Of a DNA stretch of 64,000 nt, positions 55,036 to 63,583 are shown piece after piece (the stretch's first letter is position 1; each line of letters starts with the position of its first letter). A program made the translations under genes and the position numbers. The DNA is from Pseudomonas koreensis (GTDB lineage: Bacteria; Pseudomonadota; Gammaproteobacteria; Pseudomonadales; Pseudomonadaceae): NCBI RefSeq assembly GCF_024169245.1, contig NZ_JALJWP010000001.1:3969501-4033500 (forward strand), written 5' to 3'. The notes under the pieces were generated by a model. It saw only the letters and a program-made list of their open reading frames with translations. It was not told the DNA's origin and searched no databases.

Positions 55036-55733
55036 GCCTGATCGTGCCCTGCGCTCTTGCGGCGGAACAACCACGCACTGATCAGGCCCAAGGCCAGCCA
55101 GAACGCGACATTGGTCAACTGCGAAGCGATTTTGAATTGAGTTTCCAATGCTTCGGGCGCGAGCATGGCATGCACCTGTGGTTGTGGCGCACCGATCACA
55201 TGGGGCACGGCGAGAATCGCCGCACCGAGGATCTTCATCAGCCAGTGACGGCTGAAGGCGATCAATGCCAGACCGACAGCGGTTGAAGCAGCGGTGCCAA
55301 TCCACCAGATCTGCCGCGATGTCAGATCGGCGGCCGCCGTGCCCGGCAATTCAGGCGGCAGGCCCAGCGTCGGGGCGAGGACGAACGTGGCGTAACCGGC
55401 CAGCCCCCAGAGCAGCCCTTGCGAGGTTTTCGTTGGGGCACGCAGGGTGTAAAGGCCTGCGAGCATCAAGGCGAAGCCGACCGCCACCACCAGATTGCCA
55501 CCGGTGGTCGAGACTACGCGCTGCCAGCCATCTTCCGGCTCCCACGCTTCAGCGTCATGGCTGTGGGCGGCGGTACCGGCGGTGTGTTCGTGAACTTCGG
55601 CGACTGGTGCGGAATTCTCAAAGGTTTCGGCCTGAAGAATCAGCGGTGAAACCCAGAAACTCTGCAAGAGTGTGAGTAGCAGGGCAGCCAGCAGGCCGGC
55701 GAAGCCTGCGGTTTGCGCAATACGCTTGATCAT
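55032..55733 (-). CDS. cbtA: CbtA cobalt transporter subunit
   Basis: A 233-residue inner-membrane protein with about five or six TM helices (first at IAQTAGFAGLLAALLLTLLQ) and a His/Glu-rich periplasmic stretch VAEVHEHTAGTAAHSHDAEA around residues 44-63 that could collect metal. CbtA with CbtB forms a B12-regulated cobalt importer. ATG 55733 follows GAGG at 9-base spacing; a GTG at 55754 would overlap cbtB and is less likely. Confidence 0.92.
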   Translation of the reverse strand: MIKRIAQTAGFAGLLAALLLTLLQSFWVSPLILQAETFENSAPVAEVHEHTAGTAAHSHDAEAWEPEDGWQRVVSTTGGNLVVAVGFALMLAGLYTLRAPTKTSQGLLWGLAGYATFVLAPTLGLPPELPGTAAADLTSRQIWWIGTAASTAVGLALIAFSRHWLMKILGAAILAVPHVIGAPQPQVHAMLAPEALETQFKIASQLTNVAFWLALGLISAWLFRRKSAGHDQA

Positions 55734-55744
55734 GTCGGCAGGCC

Positions 55745-55942
55745 TCAGTGGCACGGGAAGGCGGCGCTGTGGCGGGTATCGTGGGCGGCATTGTGCACTG
55801 CCTCGATGTGCGAGAAACCGGCGAACCAGACCAGGCTGGCACCAAGGATCGAGGCGAAGAGGGCGGCAGTCACGCGTTGGCCCAAGGTCGTGGTGCTGGA
55901 GATGTGGTCAGTGTGACTGACGGTATTGCTGATGATCGACAT
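55745..55942 (-). CDS. cbtB: CbtB cobalt transporter subunit
   Basis: A 65-residue protein from ATG 55942 with AGAGGGAA upstream. One TM helix (RVTAALFASILGASLVWFAG) is followed by the His-containing C-terminus (HIEAVHNAAHDTRHSAAFPC, ending H) that is the CbtB hallmark. It is the first gene behind the minus-strand cobalamin riboswitch. Confidence 0.93.
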   Translation of the reverse strand: MSIISNTVSHTDHISSTTTLGQRVTAALFASILGASLVWFAGFSHIEAVHNAAHDTRHSAAFPCH

Positions 55943-56074
55943 AGCGCTTCCCTCTGAAATGTCAGCGGGTGAATAGAGCGCATGAAAATCCCTGCGAGCC
56001 GCGCACGCAGGGATTTCGAACAGCGCCCGCCCACCGCGGGTTTGTTTGTGGTCAGCTACGCTTATGCGCGCTGG

Positions 56075-56272
56075 GTGTTGCGGGCCGGTCTCCGGGCTCG
56101 CGAGGGGTTGGCTTGTCGCCGACCTGCAAGCGTCACCTTCCCATGCCTGGGCACAGTGGCTTTGACGCTTCGCTCGCTTACCGTTGCGGGGGCAGCACCG
56201 GACTGACATGGCTTTTGAGTAAAGCACATGATTCACCGGTTTCCCGTTTCACCCTGTGAAGGGCACCCGTAA
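56075..56272 (-). promoter_or_regulatory. Cobalamin riboswitch controlling cbtB-cbtA-cobE-cobM
   Basis: Read on the minus strand, the AdoCbl riboswitch landmarks appear in order: GGGTGCCC, AGGGTGAAACGGGAACCGG-like lead, CCGGTGCTGCCCCCGCAACG with GTAAG after it, CACTG, GGGAAGGTG and the B12 box AGCCCGGAGACCGGCCC at about 56082-56098. It ends about 130 bp before the cbtB start. Binding of cobalamin should lower expression of the operon. Confidence 0.93.
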
Positions 56273-56299
56273 CAAGGGGGGCAGGAGAACATGGGTTTG

Positions 56300-56610
56300 G
56301 GTTTTTAGTCAATTTTGGGGGGCAGATCCGTTGCTGCGGGTGTTGCTGATTACGGTTTCGCCCTTACGGCGAGGCACTTTTTCCAGACGCCGAAAAAGTA
56401 CCCAAAAAGGCTTCGCCCTGACGTTCGGCCCGCTCGCTGGGGCTCGGGGTTCCTTCGCTGCGGGATCGATCCTGGCGCAGCGGCTCCGGTTTGCTTCGCT
56501 GCACCTACACTCGCTGTGTACGACTGCGTCGTACGGTCGCTGCGCTCCCACGCCCGGATCAATCCCTCCACTCAGCCTGCCGACGGGCTCTGAGATCAAG
56601 ATCAAAAGCT
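56300..56610 (+). repeat. Large inverted repeat, left arm
   Basis: About 310 bp whose reverse complement closely matches 56752-57066 (by eye roughly 85%). Shared landmarks include TTGCTGCGGG, CCCGCTCGCTGGGGCTCGGG, GCAGCGGCTCCGGTTTGCTT and GTACGACTGCGTCGTACGGT. Open frames run through it but show no protein features. Confidence 0.85.
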
Positions 56611-56680
56611 ACTCGAGCTTGCGCTCATTGTGTTGAGTGGTGAAGAGCGTGCGCTTGGCTTGAGTTTTGTATTGGATTCG

Positions 56681-56728
56681 CCCCTCACCCCAGCCCTCTC
56701 CCTCCGGGAGAGGGCTAGGGTGAGGGGC
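56681..56728. repeat. Intergenic GC-rich repeat, copy 4 (full palindrome)
   Basis: CCCCTCACCCCAGCCCTCTC facing GAGAGGGCTAGGGTGAGGGG, the most complete palindromic copy of this family. It sits in the spacer between the two arms of the large inverted repeat. Confidence 0.75.
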
Positions 56729-56751
56729 TGTTGATCTGGCTTTTGCTTTTG

Positions 56752-57066
56752 CTTTGCTTTGGCTCTTGATCTTTTGCCCCTTCGGCAGGCTTCGTTACGG
56801 GATTGATCCGGGCGTGGGAGCGCAGCGACCGTACGACGCAGTCGTACACAGCGGAAGGAGGTGCAGCGAAGCAAACCGGAGCCGCTGCGCCCGGATCGGT
56901 CCCGTAACGAAGGTACCCCGAGCCCCAGCGAGCGGGCCGTACGCCGGGGCAAAGCCTTTTGGGTCACCTTTTCGGCGTTTGGAAAAGGTGACTCGCTGTA
57001 AGAGCGAAACCGCCAGCGGCAGCACCCGCAGCAATGGATATGCCTCCAATCCCAAGACTCAACACC
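56752..57066 (-). repeat. Large inverted repeat, right arm
   Basis: Reverse-complement partner of 56300-56610. Mirrored landmarks include AAGCAAACCGGAGCCGCTGC, CCCGAGCCCCAGCGAGCGGG and CCCGCAGCAA. It ends about 35 bp before the plus-strand riboswitch. Confidence 0.85.
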
Positions 57067-57099
57067 CATTGACCCACGACAGACCCATGCGTAGCCTTG

Positions 57100-57290
57100 C
57101 GCTTTCGAGGTTCTTCGGCACGCGCCGAAGCTAAGAAGGGAACGCGGTCAAAGCCGCGGCTGCCCCCGCAACTGTGAACGGTGAGGTTCGTTGCCACGCC
57201 ACTGCCAGCTCAGCCAATGAGCCAGCGGGAAGGCGCAACGAATGCCAGGCCCCGCGCCTGAACACCGTCAGCCAGGAGACCTGCCTCGTC
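57100..57290 (+). promoter_or_regulatory. Cobalamin riboswitch controlling cobW-cobN-chlID
   Basis: Plus-strand AdoCbl riboswitch: GAAGGGAACGCGGTCAAAGC, CCGCGGCTGCCCCCGCAACT then GTGAACGGTGAGG, CCACTGCC, GCGGGAAGGCG and the B12 box AGCCAGGAGACCTGCC at about 57270-57285. It ends 111 bp before the cobW ATG, space for the expression platform. Confidence 0.95.
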
Positions 57291-57401
57291 ACAGATTCTC
57301 ACTACAACCGGGCGGGGTGATCCGGTGGCGAATGCTTCCGGCGCGTACCTGCGCTGCCGGTTCTCGTCCCGTATGCCCGCCGCTTGCCAAAGGGCATACC
57401 G

Positions 57402-58466
57402 ATGAAAACACTGGCCAAACTCCCCGTCACCATCGTCACCGGTTTCCTCGGTTCGGGCAAAACCACGCTGCTGCGACACATGCTCGACAACGCGCAGGGC
57501 CGGCGCATCGCGGTGATCGTCAACGAGTTTGGCGAGCTGGGTATCGACGGTGAAATTCTCAAGCAATGCACCATCGGTTGCACCGAAGAAGAAGCCAGCG
57601 GCCGCGTCTACGAGTTGGCCAATGGCTGCCTGTGCTGCACGGTGCAGGAAGAATTCTTTCCGGTAATGCGCGAACTGGTCGCCCGTCGCGGCGACCTCGA
57701 TCACATCCTTATCGAAACCTCCGGCCTGGCCCTGCCCAAGCCGTTGGTGCAAGCCTTCCAGTGGCCGGAAATCCGCAGTGCCTGCACCGTCGATTCGGTG
57801 ATTACCGTGGTCGACAGTCCGGCCGTCGCCGCTGGCACGTTCGCCGCGTTCCCGGATCAGGTCGATGCCCAGCGCAAACTCGATCCGAACCTTGATCACG
57901 AATCGCCACTGCACGAGCTGTTCGCCGATCAACTGGCCAGCGCCGATCTGGTTATCCTCAACAAGGCCGACCAGACCAGCCCGGAAGATCTGGCTCGCGT
58001 GCGCGCTGAAGTCGCCGAAGAACTGCCGCCAGCGGTAAAAATCATCGAAGCCAGCAACGGTCGTTTGCCGCTGGATGTGTTGATCGGTCTGGGCGCCGGC
58101 TCCGAGGAACACATCGATGGTCGCCACAGCCATCACGATCACCACCATGACGGCGATGACGACGACCACGATCACGATGCCTTCGATTCGATCTCCATCG
58201 AACTGCCGCAAGCCGACGAAAGCCTGCTGCTCGACGCACTGACGCAATTGGTGGTGCAGCACGGCATCCTCCGTGTGAAAGGTTTTGCAGCGATTCCGAA
58301 CAAGCCGATGCGCCTGTTGATCCAGGGTGTGGGCACGCGTTTCGACAAGCATTTCGACCGCCAATGGGGCGCCGAAGAAGCGCGTGTCACGCGTCTGGTG
58401 TTGATCGGTCAGGAGCTCGATGCCGTGCAGCTCGAAACGCAATTGCGCGCTGCGCTCAGCGTTTAA
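57402..58466 (+). CDS. cobW: CobW, metal-binding GTPase of the cobalamin pathway
   Basis: A 354-residue COG0523 GTPase from ATG 57402 (AAAGGG upstream). The G1 motif is GFLGSGKTTLLRHML, and the metal-binding CLCC follows (LANGCLCCTVQEEF). NKAD is the guanine-specificity motif (VILNKADQTS). A His/Asp-rich loop lies at about 235-262 (HSHHDHHHDGDDDDHDHD) and should bind cobalt or zinc. CobW is thought to hand cobalt to the chelatase; its position directly before cobN and behind a B12 riboswitch agrees. Confidence 0.96.
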   Translation: MKTLAKLPVTIVTGFLGSGKTTLLRHMLDNAQGRRIAVIVNEFGELGIDGEILKQCTIGCTEEEASGRVYELANGCLCCTVQEEFFPVMRELVARRGDLDHILIETSGLALPKPLVQAFQWPEIRSACTVDSVITVVDSPAVAAGTFAAFPDQVDAQRKLDPNLDHESPLHELFADQLASADLVILNKADQTSPEDLARVRAEVAEELPPAVKIIEASNGRLPLDVLIGLGAGSEEHIDGRHSHHDHHHDGDDDDHDHDAFDSISIELPQADESLLLDALTQLVVQHGILRVKGFAAIPNKPMRLLIQGVGTRFDKHFDRQWGAEEARVTRLVLIGQELDAVQLETQLRAALSV

Positions 58467-58469
58467 GCC

Positions 58470-61400
58470 ATGCACCTGCTCAGGACCCAGCCCGGCGGAT
58501 TCGTCTCGGATGACAACATTGCCGACCTTGGCCAAACCCCCGCCGAGCTGGTGATCCTGTGCAGCGGCGATTCCAGCCTGGCGCTGCTCGCCGAAGCTGC
58601 GCAGCAATTGCCGGAGGATTATCCGAGCCTGCGTCTGGCCAACCCGATGCAGGTGCAGAATCACGCGTCGGTCGATCTGTACGTGGACGAAGTGCTGCGC
58701 CACGCCAAGGTCATTCTGATCTCGCTGCACGGCGGCATCGCCTATTGGCGCTATGGCGTCGAGCGGCTGGTCGAGTTGTCCGAACGCGGCGTGCAACTGA
58801 TTCTGGTGCCCGGCGATGACCGTCCGGATCCCGAGCTCAGCGACTTGAGTACGGTCAGCGCCCAGGCACGCGATCGACTCTGGCAGTTCCTGCGTCAGGG
58901 CGGCATGGGCAATGCGCTGGATTTTTTCCGCTGCCTGGGCAACCAATGGTTCGCTCGTGATTACCCATGGAGCGAGCCGCAGACCCTCCCGCGCACGGCG
59001 ATTTATCACCCACAGAAAAACAGCGCCGCCCTGAGTGACTGGCAAGCCGAATGGCTGCCCGATCAACCGGTGGCGGCGCTGTTGTTTTATCGCTCGCACT
59101 TGCAAGCGGCGAACACCGCGTTCATCGATGTGTTCTGCCAGCGTTTGCAGGCGGCCGGGCTCAATCCGCTGCCGATCGCCGTGGCCAGTCTGAAAGAACC
59201 TGGCTGCCTGTCGGTGGTCGAGGACTGGCTGGATGAGGTCGAGGCCGGGGTGATTCTCAACACCACTGGTTTTGCCCAGTCCAGCCCCGAAGCGCCGCAT
59301 CTGCGCCCGTTTCGCCGCAACATTCCGGTGATCCAGGCAATCTGCGCCCAGGACAACGAGCCCGGTTGGCGCGACAGTGAACAGGGCCTCGGGCCGCGGG
59401 ATCTGGCGATGCACATTGCTCTGCCGGAACTCGACGGACGTATCATCAGCCGGCCGATCAGCTTCAAGGATCTGGCCTGGCGCAGCGAGCGCAGTCAGTC
59501 CGATGTGGTCTGCTACCGCGCCCAGCCCGGACGCATGGATTTCGTCGCCGAACTGGCGCGGCGCTGGATCGATCTGGCGCGAGTGCCGAATGGCGAAAAA
59601 CGCATCGCCCTGATCCTCGCCAACTACCCGACTCGCGACGGCCGCATCGGCAACGGTGTTGGCCTCGATACGCCGGCAGCGGCGCTGAACATCCTGCGCG
59701 CATTGCGCGACCACGGTTATCCGATCACTGCCGAGTTACCCGACAGCGGCACCGAGCTGATCCAGCAACTGCTCGGCGGTGTCAGCAACGACCTCGACAG
59801 TCTCGACCTGCGCCCGTGCCAGCAGAGCCTGGCGATGGACGATTACCTGGCGATGTTCAACGCGCTGCCGGAAGCGAATCGCGCTGCGGTGCTTGAACGT
59901 TGGGGATCGCCACACAATGATCCGATGTGCCGCGACGGTCGCCTGATGATCGCCGGGCTGCGCTTCGGTCTGACTTTCGTCGGCATCCAGCCGGCACGCG
60001 GTTATCAGGTCGATCCGAGCGCGGTGTATCACGACCCGGATCTGGTGCCGCCGCACGGCTATCTGGCGTTCTATTTCTGGTTGCGCGAAACCTACGGCGC
60101 TCACGGCGTAATCCATGTCGGCAAGCACGGCAACCTCGAATGGCTGCCGGGCAAAGGCGTCGGCCTTTCCGATAATTGCTGGCCGGACGCGCTGCTCGGG
60201 CCGCTGCCGAATATCTATCCGTTTATCGTCAACGATCCGGGCGAGGGCGCCCAGGCCAAACGCCGCACGCAAGCGGTGATCATCGACCACTTGATGCCGC
60301 CACTGACTCGCGCGGAAACCTATGGTCCGCTGCGCAATCTCGAGTTGCTCGCCGACGAATATTACGAGGCGCAACTGCTCGATCCGCGCCGTGCTCGCGA
60401 GTTGCAGCGCGACATTCTGCAACTGGTGCGTGACACGCAAATCGACCGCGAATTGCAGTTGGATGCTGCGCTGGACAGCGACGCTGATGCGGCGATCTGG
60501 CTGCCGCGTCTGGATACTTATCTGTGCGATCTGAAGGAGTCGCAGATTCGCGATGGGTTGCACATCTTTGGCGAATCACCCAGCGGGCGCTTGCGGATTG
60601 ACACGTTGCTGGCGCTGTTGCGGATTCCGCGCGGCGACGGTAAGGGCGCGCAGTCGAGCCTGTTGCGGGCGCTGGCCATGGCGTTTGAATTGGGCTTCGA
60701 TCCGCTGGATTGCACATTGGCCGATCCGTGGAACGGCCCGCGACCGAGCGAGTTGCAGACGATCAGCGATGAACTGTGGCGTACCACCGGCGACACCCGC
60801 GAACGCCTCGAACTATTTGCCGTACACCTGATCTCCCAAACACTGCAAACCCCCTGTAGGAGTGAGCCTGCTCGCGATAGCGGTGTGTCATTCAAAACCG
60901 AATTGCCTGACCTGGCGCCATCGCGAGCAGGCTCGCTCCCACAGGGATCGGGGTGGTCTGATGTAAATGCAATCATCCAGTCCCTGCGCGAAGTCGTCGC
61001 CCCACGCCTCGACGCTTGCGGGCCGGCGGAAATGCGCGGTCTGCTCGACGCCCTCGGCGGTCGATTCGTCCCGGCCGGCCCCAGCGGTGCACCCAGCCGT
61101 GGCCGCCTCGACGTGCTGCCCACCGGGCGCAACTTCTACTCGGTCGACGTGCGCAACCTGCCGACCACCACCGCGTGGCGCATCGGATTCCAGTCGGCCA
61201 CGCTGATTCTCGAGCGACACCTGCAGGATCATGGCGACCACCTGCGCCAGCTCGGCCTGTCCGTCTGGGGCACCGCGACCATGCGCACCGGCGGCGATGA
61301 CATTGCCCAGGCGATGGCGCTGATGGGCGTGCGTCCGGTCTGGGCCACGGGCAGCCAGCGCGTGGATGATTTCGAGATCCTGCCGCTGAGTCTGCTCGAT

Positions 61401-62318
61401 CGCCCAAGGGTCGACGTGACGCTGCGGGTTTCGGGCTTTTTCCGTGATGCGTTCGCCAACCTCATCCGCCTGTTCGACGCCGCCGTGCAAGCGGTGGCCG
61501 CGCTGGACGAACCGGATGACTTGAATCCACTGGCCGCCAAAGTGCGTGCCGAGCGCGAAGCGCTGTTGCAGGCGGGCGTCGATGAGGACACCGCGCGGCG
61601 TCAGGCCGGATGGCGAATCTTCGGTGCCAAGCCGGGTGCTTACGGCGCTGGTGTGCAAGGCGCGATCGACGGACGTCTGTGGCGGACCCGCGAAGACCTC
61701 GCCGAGGTTTACCTGAACTGGGGCGCCTACGCTTACGGTGGCGCTGATGAAGGCACGGCTGCCCGCGAGCAATTCAGCCAGCGCCTGAGCCAGGTGCAGG
61801 CAGTGCTGCAAAATCAGGACAACCGCGAGCATGACCTGCTCGACTCCAACGATTACTACCAGTTTCAGGGCGGCATGCTCGCGGCGGTGGAAAGCCTGCG
61901 CGGCGAGGCAGCAGCCAGTTATCACGGCGATCACAGCCAGCCCGATCTGCCGAAGATCCGTACCTTGAAGGAAGAGCTGAACCGCGTAGTGCGCTCGCGG
62001 GCGGCGAATCCGAAGTGGATCGACGGGGTCAAGCGTCACGGCTATAAAGGCGCGTTCGAACTGGCGGCGACCGTTGATAATCTGTTCGCCTTCGATGCGA
62101 CGACGCAGTTGATCGATGATCATCAATACGCGTTGCTGGCGGATGCCTATTTGCTCGATCCGGCGACGCGGGATTTTGTTCGTGAGCATAATCCCCATGC
62201 GCTGCGCGACATGACCGAACGCATGCTCGAGGCGCAGCAGCGCGGGATGTGGCAGGAGCCGGGGGCTTATAAAGAGGCGCTGGAGAATTTGCTGTTGGAT
62301 ATCGAGGAAGATATGTAG
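58470..62318 (+). CDS. cobN: Cobaltochelatase large subunit CobN (with in-frame REP insertion)
   Basis: A 1,282-residue protein that inserts cobalt into hydrogenobyrinic acid a,c-diamide in an ATP-dependent complex with AAA and VWA subunits. CobN/BchH family blocks include PTRDGRIGNGVGLDTPAAAL, AHGVIHVGKHGNLEWLPGKG and VWGTATMRTGGDDIAQAMAL. Residues 794-826 (TPCRSEPARDSGVSFK onward to RAGSLPQG) are coded by a complete REP inverted pair and have no counterpart in the usual protein, so the enzyme carries a 33-residue insertion. The start is 3 bases after the cobW stop, so the two are coupled. Confidence 0.96.
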   Translation: MHLLRTQPGGFVSDDNIADLGQTPAELVILCSGDSSLALLAEAAQQLPEDYPSLRLANPMQVQNHASVDLYVDEVLRHAKVILISLHGGIAYWRYGVERLVELSERGVQLILVPGDDRPDPELSDLSTVSAQARDRLWQFLRQGGMGNALDFFRCLGNQWFARDYPWSEPQTLPRTAIYHPQKNSAALSDWQAEWLPDQPVAALLFYRSHLQAANTAFIDVFCQRLQAAGLNPLPIAVASLKEPGCLSVVEDWLDEVEAGVILNTTGFAQSSPEAPHLRPFRRNIPVIQAICAQDNEPGWRDSEQGLGPRDLAMHIALPELDGRIISRPISFKDLAWRSERSQSDVVCYRAQPGRMDFVAELARRWIDLARVPNGEKRIALILANYPTRDGRIGNGVGLDTPAAALNILRALRDHGYPITAELPDSGTELIQQLLGGVSNDLDSLDLRPCQQSLAMDDYLAMFNALPEANRAAVLERWGSPHNDPMCRDGRLMIAGLRFGLTFVGIQPARGYQVDPSAVYHDPDLVPPHGYLAFYFWLRETYGAHGVIHVGKHGNLEWLPGKGVGLSDNCWPDALLGPLPNIYPFIVNDPGEGAQAKRRTQAVIIDHLMPPLTRAETYGPLRNLELLADEYYEAQLLDPRRARELQRDILQLVRDTQIDRELQLDAALDSDADAAIWLPRLDTYLCDLKESQIRDGLHIFGESPSGRLRIDTLLALLRIPRGDGKGAQSSLLRALAMAFELGFDPLDCTLADPWNGPRPSELQTISDELWRTTGDTRERLELFAVHLISQTLQTPCRSEPARDSGVSFKTELPDLAPSRAGSLPQGSGWSDVNAIIQSLREVVAPRLDACGPAEMRGLLDALGGRFVPAGPSGAPSRGRLDVLPTGRNFYSVDVRNLPTTTAWRIGFQSATLILERHLQDHGDHLRQLGLSVWGTATMRTGGDDIAQAMALMGVRPVWATGSQRVDDFEILPLSLLDRPRVDVTLRVSGFFRDAFANLIRLFDAAVQAVAALDEPDDLNPLAAKVRAEREALLQAGVDEDTARRQAGWRIFGAKPGAYGAGVQGAIDGRLWRTREDLAEVYLNWGAYAYGGADEGTAAREQFSQRLSQVQAVLQNQDNREHDLLDSNDYYQFQGGMLAAVESLRGEAAASYHGDHSQPDLPKIRTLKEELNRVVRSRAANPKWIDGVKRHGYKGAFELAATVDNLFAFDATTQLIDDHQYALLADAYLLDPATRDFVREHNPHALRDMTERMLEAQQRGMWQEPGAYKEALENLLLDIEEDM
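60849..60947 (+). repeat. REP inverted pair inside the cobN coding sequence
   Basis: TGTAGGAGTGAGCCTGCTCG facing CGAGCAGGCTCGCTCCCACA, the same element as the intergenic REP pairs, but translated. The insertion keeps the cobN frame and contains no stop codon. Confidence 0.93.
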
Positions 62319-62330
62319 GCGCTGAAAAGC

Positions 62331-62370
62331 TACCCTCACCCCAGCCCTCTCCCGGAGGGAGAGGGAGCCG
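62331..62370. repeat. Intergenic GC-rich repeat, copy 5
   Basis: TACCCTCACCCCAGCCCTCT followed by CCCGGAGGGAGAGGGAGCC, same orientation as copy 1 at 251. It lies just after the cobN stop. Confidence 0.7.
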
Positions 62371-62431
62371 ATCTTTAGCGCTGTTGAAATTTGCATGGAC
62401 CCGATACATCAGGTCGACAGAACTCGAGAGA

Positions 62432-62479
62432 ACACCACGGTCGGTTCCCTCTCCCTCTGGGAGAGGGCTAGGGTGAGGG
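62432..62479. repeat. Intergenic GC-rich repeat, copy 6 (inverted relative to copy 5)
   Basis: ACACCACGGTCGGTTCCCTC followed by TCCCTCTGGGAGAGGGCTAGGGTGAGGG. Together with copy 5 it repeats the paired, inverted layout seen at 251/372. Confidence 0.7.
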
Positions 62480-62537
62480 CGACAATTGACACACCGCAAT
62501 CTAAAAAGCACCCACGACCACGAAAGAGAAAACCCAA

Positions 62538-63548
62538 ATGACCGACACCCCGCATTTCCCGCTCTCCGCCGTGGTCGGCGCCGATGACCTGAAACTCGCT
62601 CTGTGCCTGACCGCCATCGACCCGAAAATCGGTGGCGTGCTCATCGAAGGGCCACGCGGCATGGCCAAGTCGACACTGGCCCGGGGCGTGGCGGATCTGC
62701 TCGCCAGCGGCCAATTCGTCACCTTGCCACTGGGCGCCACTGAAGAGCGGCTGGTCGGCACCCTCGACCTCGATGCCGCCCTCAGCGGCGGTCGCGCGCA
62801 GTTTTCCCCCGGAGTATTGGCCAAGGCTGACGGTGGCGTGCTCTACGTCGATGAGGTCAATCTGTTGCCCGATCATTTGGTCGACCTGCTGCTCGATGTT
62901 GCCGCAAGCGGCACCAATGTGATCGAGCGCGACGGCATTTCCCACCGGCACTCGGCGAAGTTCGTGCTGATCGGCACCATGAACCCGGAGGAGGGCGAGC
63001 TGCGCCCGCAACTGCTTGATCGATTCGGCTTGAATGTCGCCCTCAGCGGCCATACCGCGCCGACCGAGCGCGGGCAGATCATTCGCCGACGGCTGGATTT
63101 TGACAGCGATCCGCAGGCGTTCTGCGCGCAGTGGGAAACCGAGCAACACGCCTTGCGGTCGCGCTGTGAAACCGCCCGGAACCTGTTGGTGAAAATCCCC
63201 TTGGACGATACGGCACTGGCGCTTATTACCGAGCGTTGTTTCGCCGCTGGCGTCGATGGCTTGCGCGCCGATCTGGTGTGGTTGCGCGCGGCCCGCGCGC
63301 ATGCCGCGTGGCGTGGCGCGGATGCTATTGCCGAGCTGGACATCGATGCCGTGGCTGAATTTGCCTTGCGCCATCGCCGTCGCGAACAACCTTCGGCCAA
63401 CGCTGAGTCGCCTGCGCCACCGCCGTCAGGTGCAGAGAGCCAACCCGGGGAAGGGCAGGGCCAATGGGGCGAAATGCCGGCCACCGCGCAAGTTACCGGT
63501 GCCCGCCGCGAAGTACCAAGCTGGCCGCCACTGGCAAAAAAGCCCTAG
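62538..63548 (+). CDS. ChlI/BchI-type AAA ATPase of the cobaltochelatase (zero-frame product)
   Basis: A 336-residue AAA+ ATPase. Walker A is EGPRGMAKST (about 37-46), Walker B GGVLYVDEVNLLPDHLVDLL, then sensor 1 LIGTMNPEEGELRPQLLDRF. The C-terminal lid is followed by a Pro/Gly/Gln-rich linker (about 285-320), as in the middle of ChlD proteins rather than the end of ChlI. The stop TAG at 63546 comes one codon after an A AAA AAG slippery site, and the -1 frame continues as a VWA domain. It would act with CobN in cobalt insertion and stands in the riboswitch-led operon. Confidence 0.93.
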   Translation: MTDTPHFPLSAVVGADDLKLALCLTAIDPKIGGVLIEGPRGMAKSTLARGVADLLASGQFVTLPLGATEERLVGTLDLDAALSGGRAQFSPGVLAKADGGVLYVDEVNLLPDHLVDLLLDVAASGTNVIERDGISHRHSAKFVLIGTMNPEEGELRPQLLDRFGLNVALSGHTAPTERGQIIRRRLDFDSDPQAFCAQWETEQHALRSRCETARNLLVKIPLDDTALALITERCFAAGVDGLRADLVWLRAARAHAAWRGADAIAELDIDAVAEFALRHRRREQPSANAESPAPPPSGAESQPGEGQGQWGEMPATAQVTGARREVPSWPPLAKKP

Positions 63549-63583
63549 GCATTCGCCCCCGATCCGATGCGGGGGCGAATGCC
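63536..63583 (+). promoter_or_regulatory. Putative programmed -1 ribosomal frameshift signal
   Basis: Slippery heptamer A AAA AAG at 63536-63542, in phase with the zero frame (gcA AAA AAG ccc TAG). After a 5-base spacer comes a perfect 14-bp stem: 63548-63561 (GGCATTCGCCCCCG) pairs with 63570-63583 (CGGGGGCGAATGCC), with an 8-base loop. A -1 slip gives Lys-Lys-Ala-Leu-Gly and opens exactly the frame that codes the VWA domain. No T-run follows the stem, so a terminator is unlikely. Confidence 0.8.

Noticed and set aside
56300..57066. Short proteins read from the large inverted repeat
   Set aside because: The same frames appear mirrored in both arms because the DNA is repeated; composition and lack of start signals argue against genes.
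63548..63583. The stem after the chelatase ATPase stop as a rho-independent terminator
   Set aside because: There is no T-run after it, and a conserved VWA reading frame continues straight through the stem.
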